A stretch of 64,000 nt of DNA. Origin: Planctomycetaceae bacterium. Its GTDB lineage: Bacteria > Planctomycetota > UBA1135 > GCA-002686595. Positions 15,896-24,557 of this stretch are shown piece after piece (the first letter of the stretch is position 1; every line of letters begins with the position of its first letter). The notes under the pieces are model-generated. The model saw only the letters and a list, made by a program, of their open reading frames with translations, ran no database searches and was not told where the DNA came from. The stretch is from the NCBI GenBank assembly GCA_016125265.1, contig WGMC01000015.1, forward strand, positions 1-64,000, given 5' to 3'. Position numbers and translations under genes: made by a program.

Positions 15896-17638
15896 TCAGG
15901 GCGCGCCGAGTCGCGCGAGCCGCTCCGCGATGCGCGTGTCGCCCGGGTGGCGCTGCTGCAACGAGCGCAGGTTCTGCACGGCGGTCTCCCGGTCGCCCGC
16001 GGCGGCCTGCAGGCGCGCGAACAGCAGCGTCGGCTCGGCGGCCTCGGGGGCGCGGCGCACCAACTCCACCACTTCCGGCGCCAGTTGCATCGCGCGTTCC
16101 GGCGAGAGCGGGGCACCGCCGCGCTCCTCCGCGTCCAGGGCCGCGTCGTAGGCGGCTGCGGCCTTGGCGAAACTCTCGGTGGCCACGTGGGCCCGGTACA
16201 GCTCCAGCCACACGAACGGATCGTCGGGCGCGCGCTCGGCCGCACGCGCGAAGTGCACCGCGGCAGCCGCGCCGTCGCCGAGGCGGAAGTGGGCCGCGCC
16301 GAGACGCCGTTCCAGTTCGAGCGGCACCACGAGACCGTGGTCGCGGGCCATGGTCAGCCCGCGGGTGCCGCGTTCCAAGAGCTCGGCGCGCCGCACCGCG
16401 TCGGGCTCGGCACTGGCCTCCTCGATCGCCGCGAGGCCCGTGCGCAGGTGCCATTGCACGAAGGTCGAGTGCAACGTGAAACCCGCGAAGAGCACCATGC
16501 CAAGTCCGGCGAAACCGCCTGTCCCCGTGACCTTGCCGGCGCGCCGCAGCACACCGTGTTGGAGCCGGAAGTCGCGACGCCGCACGAACCGGACGAACGA
16601 CACCGTCAGGAACGCGAACAGCACGGCGAGGGTGACGGCCAGAAGGAACGGCACGGCGCCGTAGAGCCCGCGGAAGGCGTAGAGGCCGACGACGAACAGC
16701 CCGGCGAGCGCCAGCTCCTCCTGCCAATCGAAGTCGAAGCGCCGAACGGAAGCCGCGCGTTTGGCGCCCGTCTTCGGCAGTGGGCCGAATCCGAAGGACA
16801 GCGCGCCCTTTGGGCATGCACTGACGCAGTCCATGCACTTCATGCAGCCCGGATCGACGACCATGCCGTGCTCGCGCACTTCCTTGTGCACCACCACGTT
16901 GCTGGTGCAGACGGCGGTGCAGTGGCCGCAGCCCTCGCAGGCCTCGCTCACCCGGATCCGCCCGCGCGCGAACCGATCGGCCACGCCGAAGAGCGCTCCG
17001 TACGGGCAGCCATAGGTGCAAAAGCCCTTTTGGCCGAGGAACCACACGGCGAAGAAGCCGACGGCCAGGAATGTCAGGATCGCCATCCACGGCCCTGGAA
17101 AGCGCGCCCAGAGGTCCGTGGTGGTGAGCTGCCACGAAAGCTCCGGCATGCCTTCGCCGCGCAGCCAACGCACCAGACCGGGAGCCAGGAAGATCTCGAA
17201 CGCGGCCAGGAACGGGACCAACACCAAGAGGCGCGAGCGCACCGGTTTCGGTCGCACCTTGAGCTTGCCGAGGAGCCACGCGCTGGCGTCCTGCAGCGCG
17301 ACCACGTGGCACGCCCAGCCGCAAAAGAAGCGCCCGAAGATCAGGGTCGAAACGACGAGCAGCACCAGGAACACGAGGCCCGCGTTGACGGCGCCGTCGG
17401 TCCAGATCAGGCCGGCTTCGGAGGGCTCGAGCGGCGCCAAGGTACGGCGCCCCGCGAGCCACAGCCCGATGTGCACGGCGATGGCCGCGTGCACGAGCAG
17501 CAGCACCAGCGCGCGCCATCGGCCGCGGCGGGAGCGCGGCTCCGCCGGCGTTTGCGTCGTGCCGCCGCATCCCCCGCGCGGGGTCTGCAGGATCGCCAGT
17601 TCGGCCGAGGCTGCGTCGATCGTCTCGCGGATTCCCAC
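15896..17638 (-). CDS. Membrane-bound NapH/CcoG-like polyferredoxin with C-terminal TPR region
   Basis: A 580-residue inner-membrane iron-sulfur protein. About five or six hydrophobic segments surround the cysteine motifs FCGWACH and FCTYGCPYG, typical of the NapH/NosR/CcoG group, followed by two ferredoxin clusters, CEGCGHCTAVC and CMKCMDCVSACPKG, each able to hold [4Fe-4S]. The first motif has His where relatives usually have Pro (CGWxCP). Residues from about 430 to the end form TPR-like helices (LELYRAHVATESFAKAAAAYD), an extension not found in NapH. The start is GTG 17638. Relatives pass electrons from quinol or flavin to periplasmic reductases or metal-assembly partners; no such partner lies nearby. 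It ends just past the shared terminator. Confidence 0.88.
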   Translation of the reverse strand: MGIRETIDAASAELAILQTPRGGCGGTTQTPAEPRSRRGRWRALVLLLVHAAIAVHIGLWLAGRRTLAPLEPSEAGLIWTDGAVNAGLVFLVLLVVSTLIFGRFFCGWACHVVALQDASAWLLGKLKVRPKPVRSRLLVLVPFLAAFEIFLAPGLVRWLRGEGMPELSWQLTTTDLWARFPGPWMAILTFLAVGFFAVWFLGQKGFCTYGCPYGALFGVADRFARGRIRVSEACEGCGHCTAVCTSNVVVHKEVREHGMVVDPGCMKCMDCVSACPKGALSFGFGPLPKTGAKRAASVRRFDFDWQEELALAGLFVVGLYAFRGLYGAVPFLLAVTLAVLFAFLTVSFVRFVRRRDFRLQHGVLRRAGKVTGTGGFAGLGMVLFAGFTLHSTFVQWHLRTGLAAIEEASAEPDAVRRAELLERGTRGLTMARDHGLVVPLELERRLGAAHFRLGDGAAAAVHFARAAERAPDDPFVWLELYRAHVATESFAKAAAAYDAALDAEERGGAPLSPERAMQLAPEVVELVRRAPEAAEPTLLFARLQAAAGDRETAVQNLRSLQQRHPGDTRIAERLARLGAP

Positions 17639-17681
17639 CGGCGCGCCAGACTAATCGAGAAGCGCCCCGGCGCGCGAGCCG

Positions 17682-18797
17682 CTACGGACCCGCGGGCGCG
17701 GACTCGGCCACGTACACGTCCACACGCTGGCCAGGGGCCACCGGAAGCGCCGACGCATCCAGCGCGTAAAGCACCTCCATCACGCGGGTGTCGACACGCT
17801 CCGACGCGCCGCCCGACAGGGTGCGTTTGGGCCGGAGCCGCGGCACGGTGCGCAGGTAGGTCAGCTCCGCGCGCCGCTCCGGTGCACCCCGCAGGGACAC
17901 GAAGGCCCGCGCTCCGGGCGAAAAGCGCGGCGCGTCCTCCTCGGCGAACTCGGCGCGCACTTCGAGCCGCTTCGAGCCGAGCACCACGGGCGCGTCCCCC
18001 GGACCGCCCGCGCTGGCGTACTCGCCGGTCCGCAGGTCCACGGCGAGGACGTCCCCATCGCTCGGGGCGCGCACGGTCAAGAGTTCGAGCTCCACCTCCG
18101 CCGCGGCGAGCGCGGCGCGGGCCTGGGCCACGTCGGCCCGGGCCGCGGCGAGGCGGGCTCCCGGCGGCGACCCTTCGCTCACCAGGGCCAACTCGCTCCG
18201 TGCCTCGGCAGTGCGGGCCTCCAACTCGGCAAGGCTCGCCGCGGCGATCTCCACGGCCCGGCTGCGGCGTTCCTTCTCCTCGGTGCTCAGCGCGCGCGCG
18301 TCGGCCAGCGCCACGGCGCGGCGGTCCTCGGACCGCGCCAACTCGAGGGTCGCACGCGCCGAACGCACACGCGCTTCGCTCGCGGACACGAGCGCCGCGA
18401 GCGGCCCCACTCGCGCAGCGAGTTCCGCCTCGCGGGCCTCGGCCGCTTGCAACGCCGCGCGCGCGAGGGCCACCTCCGCTTCGCGCGCCCTCGGATCCAC
18501 GACGAACAACACGTCGCCGGCCAACACCGATTGCCCCTCGACGACACGCACCTCCGTCACGACGCCGGAGCGGTGCACACCGACCTGGCGCTCTTCGCCC
18601 GCGGGTTCGACCAAACCGACGGCGCCCAGCCAAGTGCCCTGCAACCCCGTGAACGACGGCGAACGCGCCGGCGGAAAGAGCGGTTCGGTCGCGCGCTCCG
18701 CAGGAGTCGACGCCGCGATGGAGTCGATCGACCAGACGAGGGCCGCCGATGCGCTGACGGCCAACAGGAACGGAAACACGAGTCGGCGGGCATTCAT
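17682..18797 (-). CDS. HlyD/DevB-type periplasmic adaptor (membrane fusion protein)
   Basis: A 371-residue adaptor subunit that links an inner-membrane ABC exporter to an outer-membrane channel. One N-terminal membrane anchor (LVFPFLLAVSASAALVW) is followed by a lipoyl half (HRSGVVTEVRVVEGQSVLAGD), a long alpha-helical hairpin of Ala/Glu/Arg heptads (about 105-225), the second lipoyl half (VRAPSDGDVLAVDLRTGEYA) and a beta-barrel domain. ATG 18797 overlaps the upstream ATPase stop as ATGA, which places the three exporter genes in one operon. The substrate is not evident. Confidence 0.9.
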   Translation of the reverse strand: MNARRLVFPFLLAVSASAALVWSIDSIAASTPAERATEPLFPPARSPSFTGLQGTWLGAVGLVEPAGEERQVGVHRSGVVTEVRVVEGQSVLAGDVLFVVDPRAREAEVALARAALQAAEAREAELAARVGPLAALVSASEARVRSARATLELARSEDRRAVALADARALSTEEKERRSRAVEIAAASLAELEARTAEARSELALVSEGSPPGARLAAARADVAQARAALAAAEVELELLTVRAPSDGDVLAVDLRTGEYASAGGPGDAPVVLGSKRLEVRAEFAEEDAPRFSPGARAFVSLRGAPERRAELTYLRTVPRLRPKRTLSGGASERVDTRVMEVLYALDASALPVAPGQRVDVYVAESAPAGP

Positions 18798-19519
18798 GGT
18801 TGTGCCTGTTGAGGGGCGAGGGATCGCGCTTCGACACGTTCGATGCGCCCATCGGCCATGTGGGCGATGGAGTCGGCGAAGTGGAAGATCCGGTTGTCGT
18901 GAGTGACCACGACGGCGGTGACCCCGCTTTCGCGGGTGAGGTCTGCGAAGAGCTCCATGACCTCGCGTCCGGTGGTCGCATCCAAGGACGCGGTGGGCTC
19001 GTCGCACACGAGCAGCCGCGGCCGGTGCACGAGTGCGCGTGCGATCGCAACACGCTGCTGTTGGCCGCCGGAGAGCGAGCGCGGGTACTTCGCGCGGTGC
19101 GCGCCCATGCCGAGGCGTTCGAGCAACTCGGCGGCGCGGTGGTGGGCCTCGCGCGCGGGCACACCCTGGACGAGCAGCGGCACGGCGGCGTTCTCCGTCG
19201 CGTCGAGGGCCGAGATCAAGTGGAACTGCTGGAAGACGAATCCCAGGTTGTCGGCGCGCAGCTTCACTCGCTGCGCCGGACGCAAACTTTCCAGTGCCGT
19301 GCCCAGCAGTTCGACCGAGCCCCCGTCCGTGCCGAGCAGCCCCGTCAGGATCGAAATCAACGTCGTTTTGCCACAACCGGAAGGCCCCACCAAAAACGTC
19401 GTGCGCCCGGCTTCGATGTCGAGGTCGATACCGCGCAACACTTCTTGGCGCGCCGATCCGGTGCCAAATCCCTTGACGATGCCGCGCGCTCGCAGCGCGA
19501 TGTGGTCCGAGGTTCCCAT
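18794..19519 (-). CDS. ABC transporter ATP-binding subunit (DevA/LolD/MacB type)
   Basis: A 241-residue cytoplasmic ATPase of the family that powers FtsX-fold permeases. It has Walker A GPSGCGKTT, a Q-loop in GFVFQQFHLI, signature LSGGQQQRVAIARAL, Walker B LLVCDEPTASLD and an H-loop VVVTHD, all intact. I used ATG 19519 (MGTSDHIALR); the longer frame would overlap the permease gene. It starts 4 bp after the permease stop and its own stop overlaps the adaptor start. Confidence 0.93.
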   Translation of the reverse strand: MGTSDHIALRARGIVKGFGTGSARQEVLRGIDLDIEAGRTTFLVGPSGCGKTTLISILTGLLGTDGGSVELLGTALESLRPAQRVKLRADNLGFVFQQFHLISALDATENAAVPLLVQGVPAREAHHRAAELLERLGMGAHRAKYPRSLSGGQQQRVAIARALVHRPRLLVCDEPTASLDATTGREVMELFADLTRESGVTAVVVTHDNRIFHFADSIAHMADGRIERVEARSLAPQQAQP

Positions 19520-19523
19520 CGCA

Positions 19524-20681
19524 TCACCCCCGGAACACCGTCGCGGGATCGACGAACAGCACACGCCGCAGGCCCAGCGCCGTCGAGGCCACCATGATCA
19601 TGGCCGTCAAGCCCGCAACCGCCGCCGCCACTTGCCACGGCAGGCGAAAACCGCGCAGCGGCACACTCTTGCCACCCAGTTCGAAGAAGAGCGAAGCGAG
19701 TAGCAGTCCGAATGCGTAACCGACCGCGCCAACGATCAATGACTGCAACAGCACCATGCCGACGAGCCGCAAGTTGCCGACGCCGATCGCCTTCAGTGCG
19801 GCGAACTGTTGGATGTGCTCCAGCACGAATGTGTTGAAGAGCAGTCCCACCACGGCGATCCCCACGACGATGCCAAGCACCACCACCGTGCCGAAGTTCA
19901 CCGGGATGCCGGTGTTCGCAAGGTAGTAGCGCACGGTCTGCCAGTGGAACTGGTTCTGGGTGCGCGCCTGCAGCCCGGTGGTTTTGTGCACGCGCAGCGC
20001 GAGTTGTTCCGCCGCGACGCCGGGTTCCGCTCCGACCAACACGTAGGACAGCGCGTTGCGGCCATTGTTCGTGAAGCGCAGCGCGTTCGAATAGCGCGTG
20101 TGCACAAGCGGGTTCGTGGTGAAGGGCGCCGCCGCGTCGGTGATCGCGACCAAGACCGCGCGCCGGTCGTTGATCTCGAGGACCCGCCCGAGGCGCAACT
20201 CCTCCCCCGGCCACAGCAGGAGGTAGCCCGCGCGGTCGACGGCCACTGCGTCGGGAAAACGCAGGTCCGCGAGCGATCCAAGCGCGACGTCCTCCGGCAG
20301 TCCTGCCAGGGAACTGTCGTCGACTCCAACGACGATCGCGCCCTGCAACTCGCCCCCGGGGGAGCCGGACTCCCCCACCGTACGTACGGGCGCGTTGGCC
20401 CGGAAGAACGGGACCGCCCAGGCCACACCGCGCACACCGCGCACACGCAGCAGGTCCGTTTCGCGCAGGGCAAAGACAGTGTCGAGGTACTCGACCGACG
20501 GGTCCATGACCCACAGATCGGCCTCGGCCGCGTCGACGATCGTGCTCCCGGTCCGGGTCATCAGGCCGATGAAGACGCTGGCCTGCTGGGTGATCAGGAG
20601 GGCCGCAAATGCCACCCCGAAGACGAGCCCTAGGAACTTCACCCGGTCGCCGAGCAACATCTTGAGGGCCACGGAGTTCAT
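19524..20681 (-). CDS. ABC transporter permease, FtsX fold (DevC-like)
   Basis: A 385-residue inner-membrane permease. One transmembrane helix at the N-terminus (FLGLVFGVAFAALLITQQ) is followed by a periplasmic domain of about 220 residues and three more helices near the C-terminus (VVVLGIVVGIAVVGLLFNTF, LLQSLIVGAVGYAFGLLLAS, VAAAVAGLTAMIMVASTAL). This is the MacB/DevC topology. Nearest named relatives are DevC proteins of DevBCA exporters, which export glycolipids or other envelope compounds in cyanobacteria. It is the first gene of the exporter operon and faces a divergent TetR-family gene across an 87-bp gap that holds the operator. Confidence 0.9.
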   Translation of the reverse strand: MNSVALKMLLGDRVKFLGLVFGVAFAALLITQQASVFIGLMTRTGSTIVDAAEADLWVMDPSVEYLDTVFALRETDLLRVRGVRGVAWAVPFFRANAPVRTVGESGSPGGELQGAIVVGVDDSSLAGLPEDVALGSLADLRFPDAVAVDRAGYLLLWPGEELRLGRVLEINDRRAVLVAITDAAAPFTTNPLVHTRYSNALRFTNNGRNALSYVLVGAEPGVAAEQLALRVHKTTGLQARTQNQFHWQTVRYYLANTGIPVNFGTVVVLGIVVGIAVVGLLFNTFVLEHIQQFAALKAIGVGNLRLVGMVLLQSLIVGAVGYAFGLLLASLFFELGGKSVPLRGFRLPWQVAAAVAGLTAMIMVASTALGLRRVLFVDPATVFRG

Positions 20682-20723
20682 ACTGCGAGCGCTGCCGAGT
20701 CGTGGATGGAAATCGACCGCCGG

Positions 20724-20759
20724 TGGACCAATACTGAACCGTCCAGTTCAGCTACTCAA
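20724..20759 (-). promoter_or_regulatory. Exporter promoter overlapped by a palindromic operator
   Basis: On the minus strand, TTGAGT (20759-20754) and CAGTAT (20736-20731) are 17 bp apart, a plausible -35/-10 pair for the permease gene starting at 20681. The spacer is almost filled by CTGAACCGTCCAGTTCAG (20734-20751), whose six-base arms are perfect inverted repeats. A second pair, TGGAC at 20724 and GTCCA at 20741, is interleaved with it. Binding there by the divergent TetR-family protein would block polymerase. Confidence 0.65.
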
Positions 20760-20768
20760 GCCCCAGCC

Positions 20769-21467
20769 GTGCCGCAACGACGCAAACGCAACTCCGCCAA
20801 GGACTTGGCTCCGGCCATGGGGTCGCGAACCGGGCCGGAGACCGCGGGCGGCCGCCCGAAGGACCCGGACAAACACGCCGCGATCCTGGCAGCGGCCCGC
20901 GACCTGTTCCTGGGCGGCGGTTTCGAGGGGGCCAGCATGGACCGCATCGCGCGGGACGCGGGTGTGTCCAAGGCGACCCTCTACAGCCACTTCGCGGACA
21001 AGGAGGCGCTGTTCTCCGCCTGCATCCTGGGGGAGGTGGCGCGCTCCCAACTGCCGATGCCGCAGCCGCCATCGGACCCACGGACGGCGGACCCGCGACC
21101 CCTGGCAAAACGGCTGGACGAGTTCGGCCGCGCGCTCCTCGGCCTGCTGTCCCGGCCGGACATCCACCAGTTCGGCCGGCTGCTGGCCGCCCAATCCCTG
21201 CGCCACCCCCGCCTCGCGCAGTTGTTCTACGACGCGGGGCCGAAGTCGGTCTGCGATGCGCTCGCGGGGATGCTGGACGACGCGCACCGCCGCGGCGAAG
21301 TCATCTGCCCCGACCCCGCGGCGGCGGCGGACCACCTCGTGTGCATGTGGAAGGGCATGCACCACATGCGCCAGGAGTTGGGCCTCGAGGGCCCGCGCAG
21401 CCCCCGCCAGATCGCAGCGCACGTGGCGCGCTGCACCGAGCTCTTCCTGCGCGCCCACCGTTCGTAG
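20769..21467 (+). CDS. TetR-family transcriptional repressor
   Basis: About 232 residues. The helix-turn-helix region is ILAAARDLFLGGGFEGASMD followed by RIARDAGVSKATLYSHFADK, a clear TetR/AcrR pattern. The C-terminal ligand-binding half ends in a helix of the AefR-like type. The frame opens at 20706, but that start would put the operator palindrome inside the coding sequence; GTG 20769 (VPQRRKRNSAK) or ATG 20817 (MGSRTGPE) is more likely, and I used the former. It is transcribed away from the DevC-like operon and most likely represses that operon and itself, with release by an exported or toxic compound. Confidence 0.85.
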   Translation: MPQRRKRNSAKDLAPAMGSRTGPETAGGRPKDPDKHAAILAAARDLFLGGGFEGASMDRIARDAGVSKATLYSHFADKEALFSACILGEVARSQLPMPQPPSDPRTADPRPLAKRLDEFGRALLGLLSRPDIHQFGRLLAAQSLRHPRLAQLFYDAGPKSVCDALAGMLDDAHRRGEVICPDPAAAADHLVCMWKGMHHMRQELGLEGPRSPRQIAAHVARCTELFLRAHRS

Positions 21468-21514
21468 TCGCCCCCCCCGGCGTTACCGCGGTCGCACGCG
21501 CATTGGCTCGTTGG

Positions 21515-22115
21515 GATGGAGCGGGCCTTCAGCCCTTGGGATGTTCTACCGTCGAACCTGGGGCGTTGCCCCAGGCTAGTATGCGGCGCGCCGTTGGCGC
21601 TTAGGACCGCCGTTGGCGCAAGGGGGCGACAGTGCGACGTGTCAGGTCGCGGCCTGCGTCCGCGGTTCGCCGATGACACTTCGGATAAACGTAGGGACGC
21701 GTCCGATCGCCGATGACGCTTCGGAGCGCGGTGGGCACGCGCGGATCACCGTTGGCACGCGTCGGATCGCCGATGGTGCATCGTCGGAACCTCGTTGACG
21801 CATGTCGTCGCGACGCGCAACGCGTCGCCCACGTTGCGCTTGGCCGCAAACGCACGCCCGTCCGAAAGGGGCAACGCCCCGTCCGATAGTAGCCTGGGGC
21901 AGAGCCCCAGGTATTGCGGCGGAACCGGCCCGGGCTGAAGGCCCGGCCCATGCCGTTGGCACGTTGCGATGGGGCGGGCCTTCAGCCCTTGCACTCGTCT
22001 ACCAACCAACCTGGGGCGTTGCCCCAGGCTACTATGGGGCGCGCCGTTGGCGCGCGGTGGCGTTGTTGGCGCGCTGGGGCGTTGTTGGCGCGCTGCGGTG
22101 TCGTTGGCGCGCTGT
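21515..22115. repeat. Repeat island: three copies of the three-hairpin module plus short tandem arrays
   Basis: No gene lies between 21468 and 22119. The three-hairpin module seen at 131-213 and 371-455 occurs at about 21515-21600 (reverse), 21864-21952 (forward) and 21968-22052 (reverse). The last two form a large inverted repeat. Between them, 21650-21790 holds imperfect repeats of GATCGCCGATGACGCTTCGGA and CACGCG-x-GATC steps. From 22040 to 22115, GTTGGCGCGCTG recurs several times at about 24-26 bp spacing and runs up to the stop of the next gene. Confidence 0.85.
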
Positions 22116-22119
22116 GAGG

Positions 22120-22509
22120 TCAGGGTGCGCGGAAGATCGTGCCGCGCAGGTCCTGGTCCGCCAGCAGTTGGCCGCGTTTCACTAGGTGCGCAACGAGCGG
22201 CACCAACTTGGCCGCGGGCATGCGGGTGCGCACGACGATCTCGTCGATTCGCATGCCACCGCTCGAGCGCAGCAGATCCGTCAACGGCCCGCGGATCGCG
22301 GCGGCGTCGCGCGCGGCGCGGCTCGGCAACCGCCGTTTGGGAAGAGGTGCCGCTTCGCCAACGGCTCCATTCGCATGCGCCGATTGAGCGCCGGGCTCGA
22401 TCGCGCTGCGCACGGCTTCCAATGCCGCCGCACGGTACACACTCTCGATCTCGCGGACAAAAGCCTCGATCCGCGCGCGGATCGCCACGTCGTAAGTAGC
22501 AGTCGTCAT
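22120..22509 (-). CDS. Hypothetical protein, possible winged-helix at the C-terminus
   Basis: A 129-residue protein of unknown function. The N-terminal half is a charged amphipathic helix (IRARIEAFVREIESVYRAAA). A Pro/Arg/Ala linker follows. The C-terminal third (PLTDLLRSSGGMRIDEI, then RMPAAKLVPLVAHLVKRGQL, then a short wing LRGTIFRAP) looks like a winged helix-turn-helix of the kind that tests several sequential helices. The basic linker fits DNA binding, but this is a by-eye call. ATG 22509 is used; a TTG at 22515 is also in frame. It ends directly at the repeat island. Confidence 0.6.
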   Translation of the reverse strand: MTTATYDVAIRARIEAFVREIESVYRAAALEAVRSAIEPGAQSAHANGAVGEAAPLPKRRLPSRAARDAAAIRGPLTDLLRSSGGMRIDEIVVRTRMPAAKLVPLVAHLVKRGQLLADQDLRGTIFRAP

Positions 22510-22604
22510 AGGCAACGCGTTTGTTGGAGGGGGGATCGGTGTCGCTCACGGGCGCCACGCTGCGGGGCCACGCGCGGGGCCCCTGCAATGGAAATCGACA
22601 ATCA

Positions 22605-22629
22605 AGACTATAGATTCCGCGGTGCGGAA
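22605..22629. promoter_or_regulatory. Possible promoter and operator palindrome
   Basis: In the 281-bp gap between two divergent genes, TTCCGC-GGT-GCGGAA (22615-22629) is a perfect six-base inverted repeat next to an A+T-richer stretch containing TATAGA/TATAGT. It could control either neighbour. No convincing -35 element is visible, so the assignment is weak. The rest of the gap shows nothing I can name. Confidence 0.3.
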
Positions 22630-22790
22630 AGCACACTGGGTTGCGCAAATCCGCGTGCTCGCAGACCCGACGGTCGCGAAGTGTTCACGATGCGTGATCG
22701 AGCCGAAGAGCCACGGTTAAGCACTCGCGATGCCTTGAACTGCCAAGGCGGAACTGCTCCAAAGCGCTCCCCGAACCGTTCGCCGCCGCC

Positions 22791-24557
22791 ATGCAAACCG
22801 ATCCCGCGCGCCGCCGCATCGTGCCCGAATGGAGCGGCCTCGTCTGGTTGACCCGGTTGGCACGACCCTATTGGGGTCGACTCCTGGTGGCCCTCGTCTG
22901 CATGACAATTACCGGGGGCGCCACGCTGGTCGTGCCGCGCATCGCCGGGGGCGCCCTCGATTCGGTGTTGCTCGAACAGAGCCTCGCGGGACTGCGGCAG
23001 CAAATCGCCCTCTTGGTCGGTGTTTTTGCCGTTGTGGCGGCCCTGGATTTTGCGGAGGGGTACATCCTGCGCGCGACGGCGGCGCGCCTACTGCGGGGCC
23101 TGCGCGCGCGCCTGCACGGCCACCTGGTCCGGCTCTCGCCCGCCTTCCACGAACGCGAGCGTGTCGGAGATCTGCTGTCGCGGCTCAACAACGACATCGG
23201 CTCCATCGGCGAGGTGCTGACCGGCAGCCTCGCCGGGGCCGCGCAACAACTGCTGGTCCTCTTGGGCGCGTTGGCGCTGATGTTCTGGATCCATCCCGCC
23301 CTGACGCTGTTGATGCTGGTCGCCGTGCCGCCGGTCGCGGTGGCCGCGGTGCTTTTTGGCGTCCGCGTGCGCAAGATGTCGAAGGAGCGCCAGGCCAAAC
23401 TCGCCGAGGCGAACGTGGCCGCGGAGGAGGCCTTGGCCGGCATCCGCACGGTGCAGGCCTTTGGACGCGAGAGCTTCGAGGATCGCCGCTACGGCAAGGC
23501 CGTGGACGGAGTGCTCGCCGTCGCGCTGCGCCTCGCGCTCGTCTTTGGCGCGCTCCACGCCACGGTGCAGTTCCTGGGCTTCGCGGCGGTGACCGCGGTG
23601 ATCGGCTACGGCGCGTCGCTGCTGCTCGCCGGCGAACTCACCCCCGGCGAGTTGCTGTCGTTCCTGATGTACACCTTGACCGCGGGCGCGGCGATCGCGT
23701 CGGTCACGCAGGTGTGGACCGGTTTGGAGAGCGCCGCGGGCGCGACCGCGCGCGTGCGGGACCTCTTGGCCACGGAATCCACGGTGGTCGACCCGGCGCA
23801 GCCCGTGCCGTTGGGACACGTCCGCGGGGACCTCGTCTTCGAAGGGGTCTCGTTTTCGTATCCCAACCAGGGCGAGATCCGGGCCCTTTCCGACATCGAC
23901 ATCGCCGTGGCTCCCGGCGAATCGGTGGCCCTGGTCGGCCCCAGCGGCGCCGGCAAGACCACCCTGGCGAGCCTCGTGCTGCGCTTTCGCGACCCGGACA
24001 TGGGGGTCGTGCGGCTGGATGGAGTCGATCTGCGCCAGTCGAGCCTCCGCGAGGTGCGCGGCGCCGTCGGCTACGTCAGCCAGGAGGTATTCCTTTTTGG
24101 CGGGACGGTCGAGGAAAACCTGCGTTACGGCCGACCCGAAGCTTCGCTCGACGAGCTGCGCCGCGCCGCTCGCGACGCGCAAGCGCTCGACTTCATCGAG
24201 GCGCTGCCGCAGGGTTTCGACACACTCTTGGGCGAACGCGGCGTGCGCCTCTCCGCGGGCGAGCGGCAGCGTTTGGCCATCGCGCGGGTGTTCCTCGCCG
24301 ATCCGCCGATCGTGGTCCTCGACGAGGCGACGAGCGCGTTGGACGCGCGCTCGGAGGCGGCCGTGCAACTGGCGTTCGAGCGGCTGCTGGAGGGTCGCAC
24401 GACGCTGGTGATCGCGCATCGCCTGGCAACGGTGCGGCGAGTGGACCGTGTGGTGGTGCTCGAAGGCGGCCGCATCACCGAAGCGGGCACGCACGCCGAA
24501 CTGCTCGAGAAGGGCGGGCTCTACGCGCGCCTCTGCGAACTCCAGCAGCTCGCCTAA
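22791..24557 (+). CDS. ABC exporter, fused permease and ATPase (MsbA-like)
   Basis: A 588-residue half-transporter that should work as a homodimer. Six transmembrane helices occupy about residues 25-310; the nucleotide-binding domain follows with Walker A GPSGAGKTT, Q-loop YVSQEVFLF, signature RLSAGERQRLAIARV (LSAGE in place of LSGGQ), Walker B PIVVLDEATSALD with catalytic Glu, and H-loop VIAHRL. It resembles lipid A or multidrug exporters; the substrate cannot be told from sequence. It stands alone. Its TAA stop shares the bases CTAA with the stop of the convergent M14 peptidase gene. Confidence 0.93.
   Translation: MQTDPARRRIVPEWSGLVWLTRLARPYWGRLLVALVCMTITGGATLVVPRIAGGALDSVLLEQSLAGLRQQIALLVGVFAVVAALDFAEGYILRATAARLLRGLRARLHGHLVRLSPAFHERERVGDLLSRLNNDIGSIGEVLTGSLAGAAQQLLVLLGALALMFWIHPALTLLMLVAVPPVAVAAVLFGVRVRKMSKERQAKLAEANVAAEEALAGIRTVQAFGRESFEDRRYGKAVDGVLAVALRLALVFGALHATVQFLGFAAVTAVIGYGASLLLAGELTPGELLSFLMYTLTAGAAIASVTQVWTGLESAAGATARVRDLLATESTVVDPAQPVPLGHVRGDLVFEGVSFSYPNQGEIRALSDIDIAVAPGESVALVGPSGAGKTTLASLVLRFRDPDMGVVRLDGVDLRQSSLREVRGAVGYVSQEVFLFGGTVEENLRYGRPEASLDELRRAARDAQALDFIEALPQGFDTLLGERGVRLSAGERQRLAIARVFLADPPIVVLDEATSALDARSEAAVQLAFERLLEGRTTLVIAHRLATVRRVDRVVVLEGGRITEAGTHAELLEKGGLYARLCELQQLA

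Noticed and set aside
14169..17570. 1133-residue minus-strand frame
   Set aside because: Shadow of the secreted protein and of the polyferredoxin in other frames.
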